A program made the translations under genes and the position numbers. Positions 58,085-64,000 of a stretch of DNA of 64,000 bases are shown here, in pieces. Under the pieces are notes generated by a model. That model searched no databases and was not told the DNA's origin. It was given only the letters and a program-made list of their open reading frames with translations. The stretch is from Epiperipatus broadwayi (lineage: Eukaryota; Onychophora; Udeonychophora; Euonychophora; Peripatidae), in contig JAQFVV010006353.1 in assembly GCA_028023455.1 (NCBI GenBank), positions 932,001 to 996,000 on the forward strand, given 5' to 3'. The first letter of the stretch is position 1. Every line of letters starts with the position of its first letter.

Positions 58085-58735
58085 ATCATTATCATTACTT
58101 TAAACCATTATTGATCCACTGTGAGATGGTTTCTCCAAATTTAATCCAGTTTCTCTAGCATCTAGCCTCTCTTCTCTATATTACACCAGCAGACTTTCTT
58201 ATTTCATCCATCCATCCTAAATGTGGTCTCTTTCTAGGTCTTTTATGATCTCTTGAGGCTTTTATACCATCTAGTATAATTTTTTAGTGATCAGTAGATG
58301 CCAGATCCAGTGCTGTTCTAGCCAAACATCCCTAGATTAATTTCTAGATTATGGCTTTTATCATTGAAGGAGCTTTTTTGATTTTTGAACAGTGCACTTG
58401 GACTTTTTAGATCTAATGCATCTTTCATCTAACAGCCATTTTTTATTTGTTATTATGCTATCAAGCTTTTAAACTTCTTCAGTCCAACTTATTTGGATTG
58501 ATTGTTAGTTTTTACTAGATGGGATAAATGTAGTGAGAATAGAAGAATTTGCTAAAGAATAGCAATGAGTAAGTTATGATCATGTGATATCTAATTTTCA
58601 CAATGTCGTGTTGTTTTTTTCCAGTGATGTCAATAATACCTGTTTGTGTTCTCATCCATGTATTTCATTTTCAATCCCTTCTTGTTATTCTTAACATACA
58701 TCTCTCCATACTTTGCTGAGTGGTCTGAAATCTCA
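58085..58735 (-). mobile_element. RTE-like LINE 3' fragment split by a family B element
   Basis: LINE text occurs at 58085-58257 (CTTATTTCATCCATCCATCC, GGTCTCTTTCTAGGTCTTTT) and resumes at 58625-58735 (GTGATGTCAATAATACCTGT, ACATACATCTCTCCATACTT). Between them lies diverged family B DNA (about 58262-58620, CCATCTAGTATAATT, CATCCCTAGATTAATTTCTA, CTAATGCATC). About 65 bp of LINE sequence is missing at the junction. Confidence 0.75.
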
Positions 58736-59807
58736 ATGTAGATCTTCCATTAAGATCCAAGTTTCAGATATCCATAAGTAAGAACTAGTAAAATATATGT
58801 ATTAAAATACCTTTCTTTTTAAATTGTCATATTTTCTTTTTAAAGTTATTTCCTTGGAATCATTTCCCTAAATTATATATTAAAAGATTGAACCCATATG
58901 CCAAAACTATCTCTATGTCTTCTGTTTTATTTTTTGCATACCTGTAACTTCTATCTTATTCTTCTCATTTCTTCTATAATTCCAACACAGTCTTTCACAA
59001 TTCATCTGATTTAATAATTTTCTTAAAAATAACCCTTTTCCTTTAATTCTTAATTCTTCCTTAAAATTAAGTGTTTTGTCACAGGTGATATGATATAAAT
59101 ATATAATCAATATAAAACATCAGGTTTGAATTACTTCAAATTTATTTTTTGTAGTTTTTAATAGATATGAAAATTTTATTTAGCATGTTTCATTATGATA
59201 GAGTACTTAATATGTTCTGAAGAAGGCTGTTGGATGATTGAAACTGGTAAACTATCAATTATTTTTGAAAGTGTGGAATAATATTGTATAAAATATATAT
59301 ATAAATTAGTTATTGTGATTTGTTTATATTAGCTCTTCTTCATTTCTGGTCTTATTTTTCCATCCTCTCGCAAGTCCACATTTTTAAAATCTCCATTTTT
59401 TTCTTTTCTATTTTTATTTTAAATAAACAATTTTTTTTTAAAAATGTAAAATATCTTCTCGATCTTTTTTTATATTAGTTATAGCTATAGAAAGTTGGAT
59501 CAAGGATGGCTTACTATGATTTTTTTTATTGTTGTTGCTAATTTCATGTCCTACAGAGTTTTCTTACTGGTGCTTTCTTATTATTAATTGTTATGTCTTC
59601 GAGACATTAATAGAATTTGGCTGTGGGTAGTCTTACATTGGGTAATTCACTCATAGTTTAGGTAATTTAATATTTGTCATTTTATTGAGATCTTATTGAA
59701 TGGTTTGGTTAAAATTAGTTGTAGAATCAGCTGGTTGATTGTTTTCGAGGAGATGGTATTCAGATGATTATTAAACATCTAAACATCACATGATCACAAG
59801 CTGCTTT
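58736..59807. other. AT-rich, hammerhead-like word only
   Basis: 59217-59244 (plus) reads CTGAAGAAGGCTGTTGG then ATGATTGAAAC, the same word as 41466-41490 inverted, with TAAACTATCAATTATTTTTG after it. It is probably the end of an unidentified repeat. The minus ORF 58913-59110 has no domain. Confidence 0.4.
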
Positions 59808-60666
59808 ACACATAGGCAAAACTCTCCATACAATAGCATCACTCAGTGTAAGCCAGAGTAATCAGTGGATGCAGGAGGGCTTGTGCATAAAATCCCTATC
59901 TAGGGTCTACTCATCCAATATCCCCAGATTAGTTTCTAGCTTGTGATTTTCATCAGTGAGGAATCTTGGATCTGAGATCCCTGCATCTAGATCTTAGGAT
60001 CTAATGCAACCCTCCAACAGCCACTTTTTACCTTATTATCTAACTATAAAGCTTTGAGTCCAAAATAATGTTTTGAATTCAAGCTCATTAGCTTGTATAG
60101 TTGTATAGATGTGAACTCAGTTCAGTATCCATACTTTTTGATGTCTTTAGTTCTCGAATAATCACAGTCACCATAATCATATTGGGCATGATTGATATTA
60201 AGCCACTAAACATCACATGATCACCATTCCTTATGCTTACACAAGCTGTTTACACAGCAGCAAAACTCCATACAGTAGCGCCACTGTGTAAATAGTTTGT
60301 GTAAACCTAAAGAATGTTTAGTGGTTTGATACTAATCCTGCTCAGTAGATTTATGATGACCATGGTAATTAAAGAACCAAAGACACTAAAAAGTATGGAT
60401 GCTGAACTGAGTTCAAATCTATATGAGTATACAAGCTAATGAGCTTGAATTGAAAACCTTATTGTGTTTTCATATTGGACTTAGGGCTTTATAGTTAGCT
60501 AATAAGGTAAAAGGTCCCCACTGATGAAATCCACAAGCTAGAAGCTAGTCTGGGGATGTTGGATGAGTAGGCACTAGATAAGGATTTTATGCACATGCCT
60601 CCCTGCATCCATTGATTACTCAGGCTTGCATTGAGTGGTGCTATTATATGGAGAGTTTTGCCTCTG
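59808..60666. repeat. family B full-length foldback, about 860-bp palindrome
   Basis: Left half 59808-60250 and right half 60285-60666 mirror each other along almost the whole length. Shared blocks include GGCAAAACTCTCCATA, CATAAAATCC.TATCTAG, CTCATCCAATATCCCCAGA, TTAGCTTGTATA, CTCAGTTCAG, AGTATGGAT and CACTAAACAT. The centre (60255-60285) carries a second CAAAACTCCATACAGTAGCG copy. This copy defines family B; shorter copies in the window are deletion derivatives. Confidence 0.88.
59922..59961 (-). ncRNA. hammerhead-like motif in family B
   Basis: The minus strand reads CCTCA, CTGATGA, a hairpin-like AAATCACAAGCTA (family consensus AGGCCACAAGCCA, with GGC/GCC pairs), GAA, ACTAAT (consensus self-complementary ACTAGT), C, TGGGG. 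CCTCA/TGGGG forms stem I with one G-U. Other B copies carry core mutations (CTGACAA at 50568; GAAGC at 60548). Confidence 0.45.
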
Positions 60667-61829
60667 TTAGGTGATTATTATTAGAGGTTTTATTTAGGCA
60701 CCTAAATAGTGTAGAATAATATATAATAAATGACTTTGGCAACTGTTTTTAAAATATAATTACTATCATACCAGCCCGAATTTTGGACAAATTGCTTACT
60801 CTGCACTAGTGATTGGTCTTAAAAACACCGTAGGTCCTAGTTATGCAGAATAGTAATTATATAACATTTGTTGAAATGTTAAACTAGGAAGAATTTTTTT
60901 AATCTAGTGTTCTTACATCCTTAGTTTAATCCATCAAACATATGTTGTCATATAATATGAAATGTTGGGACATTATCTCATACTAAATGTCAGTAAACTG
61001 AACTTTTAACAGTTTTTAAAAGAAAATATTTCTCCATGAAAGTCTGGAAGGACATAGATGATTTTTACAGGATATATGGGACATGCTCCTTTGAAAATAG
61101 TAAATCTTTTTTGTAATTGATTTGTTTCATAAACTATCAATTGCTGATGTACGAAAAACGTAGTTGCAAAAATAGTTGATTCAACAAGGCTAATTAAAAT
61201 TATTATGGATCAAATCACTAATAAATCTATACATTTAAGTCCGGTTCATAGCAGTCAATCTATTGGACTTTTCAAAATGATGACACTAAGTTTGAAAAAT
61301 TATTTTCTTCAAAAGTTACTCAATTTACTATACTTTGAAAGTATTGAGATTTTATTTAGCTTAGATATTTCTTTACTTATAGCAAATTGAAGAAAAATGG
61401 GGATATTTTGAGTGCCACTAATACTCAGATTATGTCTTGTGTCTTAATGGATCTGATTTTAATTCTTATATTGTGATGACCTGTTTTACAATTTCATTAT
61501 AGTTTTATAAAGTGCATCTTTTCTCTTGCCCATTTCAGATTCATTTGATTCCGATTGACAGGAAATTTTATTTGTTCCATAAATTACTGGTTTAACTATA
61601 TGAAAAAGCAAAAATTTTTAAACACTGAAATCGTAGATATTTTAAAAGAAACGGATGAAGTTGTAAATAGTCATCAAAATTATATATCAAATGTTTACAT
61701 GATAAAATATTCTGATGTTGATATTTAAGAATGGGGCGGATCAATTATTAAAAATGACACATTTATCAAGCTCATAGTTCTTGGTATTTGCTAAATATCA
61801 AGATACTTAGTTGAAAGAACGCACAGGTA
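60667..61829. other. no gene recognised
   Basis: The ORF at 61205-61390 lacks a recognisable domain and splice context. No repeat structure was identified. Confidence 0.4.
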
Positions 61830-62220
61830 TCACTGTTCTTGAAAGAATTAAGAGACTGTAATAAGACTAAACATGTTTCTAGAAGACATCACAACAGTCG
61901 AAGATTTGAAGCTCTAAACATGATCTCATGATATTGTAAGAATTAGAATGAGACCAGATACAAGATTGTTGGGCAAAGAAGTTTAGTGAAGAAAAGCTAT
62001 AGAGAAAATGAATAAAAGATTTTATCCTGCAACAGATTTTAATATTTGAAAGTCATTATTGATGACTGATGGACCTTTGAAGCCCCAAACCTGATCCATT
62101 ATAATGAAAGACCTAAAATAAGACTAGATGTGAGATTGTTAGATAATGAACTTTGGTAGAGAATACAAGCTGTAGATCAGAGAAACTGAATAAAAGATTT
62201 TATCATACAATGATTTGATG
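61830..62220 (+). mobile_element. two tandem decayed LINE 3' ends
   Basis: 61820-62035 reads RTGITVLERIKRL and weakly follows the LINE C-terminus, ending ATAAAAGATTTTATCCTGCA. 62040-62220 is a second copy (CCTAAAATAAGACTAGATGT, GAGATTGTTAGATAATGAA, AATAAAAGATTTTATCATAC). Too decayed for family assignment beyond similarity to the RTE-like LINE. Confidence 0.5.
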
Positions 62221-62443
62221 TTGTTTAAAAATGATTACACTGATTAAAATATGGAAGAATAAAAATGAATATTAAAACTAGAAATCAAATACTTAAAGAT
62301 GGTTTAAAATGTTTTGGCTTGCCGTTAATTTTTTAACTATGGATTTTATCAGAGAATCTTGTTAGTAGTAATCAGATAAGTAGAAATCAAAATAAGAATT
62401 CAAATTTTGACTATAAAATCTAATAATTAAGATATTACTGTGT

Positions 62444-62576
62444 GAATATTCATAATGTATCTTCTTACACTTGCACAGATAGTTTTCATTTAACAGTTCT
62501 AACACAGCTGAATATTCATAACGTGTCTTCCTACAATTGCATAGATACAGTTTTCATTTAGCAGTTCTAACACAGA
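62444..62576 (+). repeat. tandem duplication, 66-bp unit
   Basis: GAATATTCATAA.GT.TCTTC, ACA.TTGCA.AGATA and AGTTTTCATTTA.CAGTTCTA, ACACAG occur twice in succession with a few differences. Confidence 0.88.
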
Positions 62577-62740
62577 GCTTAATAATTCGAGCAGAAAATT
62601 ATAAATACCAGTCAATATAATACAGAAGAAATTTTATATTTTGGATGGTTTATAAGTGGAATGACTTATGTAGTAATAAAAAATTGTTTTTATTTTCTAA
62701 TTAATTTAAAACTTTTTACTATTTTTCAGACGGATGTAGA

Positions 62741-62844
62741 ATGGGTGAATTTGTAGTTCATCATGTGCCGTTTTATGACTTTCAACCTGTAGCTATTCAT
62801 TGTATGGCATACAACGATAATTTGCAGCAAGTAGCTATTGGCAG
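62741..62844 (+). CDS. UTP4: UTP4 (cirhin) first coding exon
   Basis: UTP4 is a WD40 protein of the UtpA/t-UTP subcomplex of the small-subunit processome. It acts in the nucleolus in pre-rRNA transcription and 18S processing. The exon begins after acceptor TTTTTACTATTTTTCAG (exon from 62730) and ends at donor G/GTAAAA (62845), leaving phase 2. It encodes MGEFVVHHVPFYDFQPVAIH and CMAYNDNLQQVAIG. The vertebrate start MGEF.VH.V.FF...P..I.C.AYN aligns residue by residue, the first WD40 strand region. The acceptor implies at least one upstream 5' UTR exon. The next coding exon is not in the remaining 1.15 kb. An ATGTAG start-stop lies one base before the start. Confidence 0.9.
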
Positions 62845-64000
62845 GTAAAAAAAAAAAAATATTTTATTTCATTTGGTAATTTTTTGAAAGAATGGTGACT
62901 ATTATTCCTCTTTTGTGATTTTGCACTCTTTATTTCCTAATCACTCTATCTATCTTTGGGCAGAGGACTTAACATACATACAAATTTAAATTACTCTGTG
63001 TATATGTTTTTTAAAATATGAATCATTCTTAAACAAAATTGATACTAAACAACTAAAAAATAAACAAAGTTTATTTAAAATATCAAACCCGGTTTTCTTT
63101 TCTTATAGGAACCTTATCAAGATATCTCCTTTTTATAATTATATGATAAACTTATATAGCAACTCTATCCAGTGGATATCATTCAAATTATAATAATGTA
63201 AAAGTTGCTATAAAATAGTTTGTCATGTGATCATAAACACATATCGCAATAAGATTCCCATAAGGAATAAAATCCTGATTTGATGTTTTAAATCAATTTT
63301 ATTTATTTTTAAGGTGTTTATTATCAATTTTGTTTAAGTTTGATTAATATTTTAAATTTTATAATGAAGTCAATATTTTGGACAATTGAAATTTGATAAT
63401 CTGAAATGAAATTAAAAGAAAAAACAATATGTATAATGAATGGAGAGAACAGAATTATCAAAGATATATATACACATGCATAACTAATTTACTTAACTTA
63501 GATTCTACTTCTAATTTACTTCACTTAGATTCTACTTCTGTCTCAGATGAGGCAAAACTATTATTGTAACTATTTCTGGCGGCAGTCTTAATTCATGAAT
63601 ATATTAACGTAATAATATTTTATTAAAATTTGTATTTATCATTTTCTCCCAACACGAAGCTGCCCATCAAAATTTGTACGAATTTTATTTTTTTGTTGTT
63701 TTATAGAATATATTTCTTTTTTTTTTTGTTGTTTTATAGAATATATTTCTTTTTTTGTTGTTGTTTTATAGAATATATGATTCTTTTTTAAAAAAAAGTA
63801 CTAAATACAAAGTTTGTGAAATTTTTTTTTAATGATGTGACCCCTATTTGTGATGAGCAATGTTTCATGAGACCTGCTACCTGAAAAGAATTGACTACCT
63901 GGTCTAGATTATAGTGCCAAAATAAAAATGAAATTTTGAATCGTATAGAACTATTTGAATATTCTTCACTCTTATCAAAATATAAAAATGTTAAATTTAT
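62845..64000 (+). other. UTP4 intron (partial) with short tandem repeats
   Basis: No second UTP4 exon was recognisable. Contains a 27-bp tandem pair at 63487-63537 (CTAATTTACTTAACTTAGAT) and three copies of a TTTTTGTTGTTTTATAGAAT unit with ATATTTCTT at 63691-63781. Confidence 0.7.

Noticed and set aside
62845-64000. second UTP4 exon
   Set aside because: I searched for the next WD40 segment (expected to start near DGTVEIYN-like text) on the plus strand and found none with splice sites.

Overview
The window is AT-rich animal nuclear DNA, about 70% A+T by eye. It carries spliced eukaryotic genes, tRNA-derived SINEs, non-LTR and Penelope-like retroelements, a piggyBac transposase and many long inverted repeats. 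No bacterial gene architecture is present. The species cannot be named. A very AT-rich invertebrate fits best; if the close gene pair below is resolved by spliced-leader trans-splicing, cnidarians, flatworms, tunicates and similar lineages become likelier.

Three host genes lie in the right half. CHTF8 (Ctf18-RFC subunit) is on the minus strand in three coding exons: 52737-52715, 45552-45435 and 31432-31214. They splice in frame to 119 residues. PGAP2 (GPI-anchor lipid remodelling, Frag1/DRAM/Sfk1 family) is an intronless 244-residue ORF on the same strand. Its ATG lies only 69 nt after the CHTF8 stop, an operon-like arrangement. The first coding exon of UTP4 (SSU processome WD40 protein) is on the plus strand at 62741-62844 and runs on beyond the window. 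CHTF8 and UTP4 are therefore divergent, the same head-to-head pairing I recall from the human genome. E2F-like motifs lie just upstream of CHTF8 exon 1.

Positions 1-30,000 hold no recognisable host exon. They contain foldback repeats (30-1645), a decayed coiled-coil-like reading region (2.7-4.1 kb), tandem blocks (8.2-9.3 kb), a Penelope-like element with a hAT-type MITE in its 3' flank (11.7-14.1 kb), an almost full-length decayed RTE-like LINE (14.5-17.7 kb), a 120-bp satellite (17.8-18.6 kb), an intact-looking piggyBac transposase (19.9-21.7 kb), a 1-kb palindrome with a SINE inserted in it (22.5-23.5 kb), a foldback carrying a LINE tail (25.1-25.7 kb) and a 2.2-kb non-autonomous DNA transposon with an 8-bp target duplication (26.9-29.1 kb).

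The two CHTF8 introns (about 14.0 and 7.2 kb) are packed with the same repeat families: foldbacks called here A, B, D and H, a second LINE family, a Penelope endonuclease fragment and SINEs.

The most unusual repeat signal is a hammerhead-ribozyme-like core (CTGATGA, stem, GAAA, NUH site, with complementary stem I flanks). It recurs in the centres of several sequence-unrelated foldback families. Family C (1444-1487 and 23054-23097) gives the best examples.
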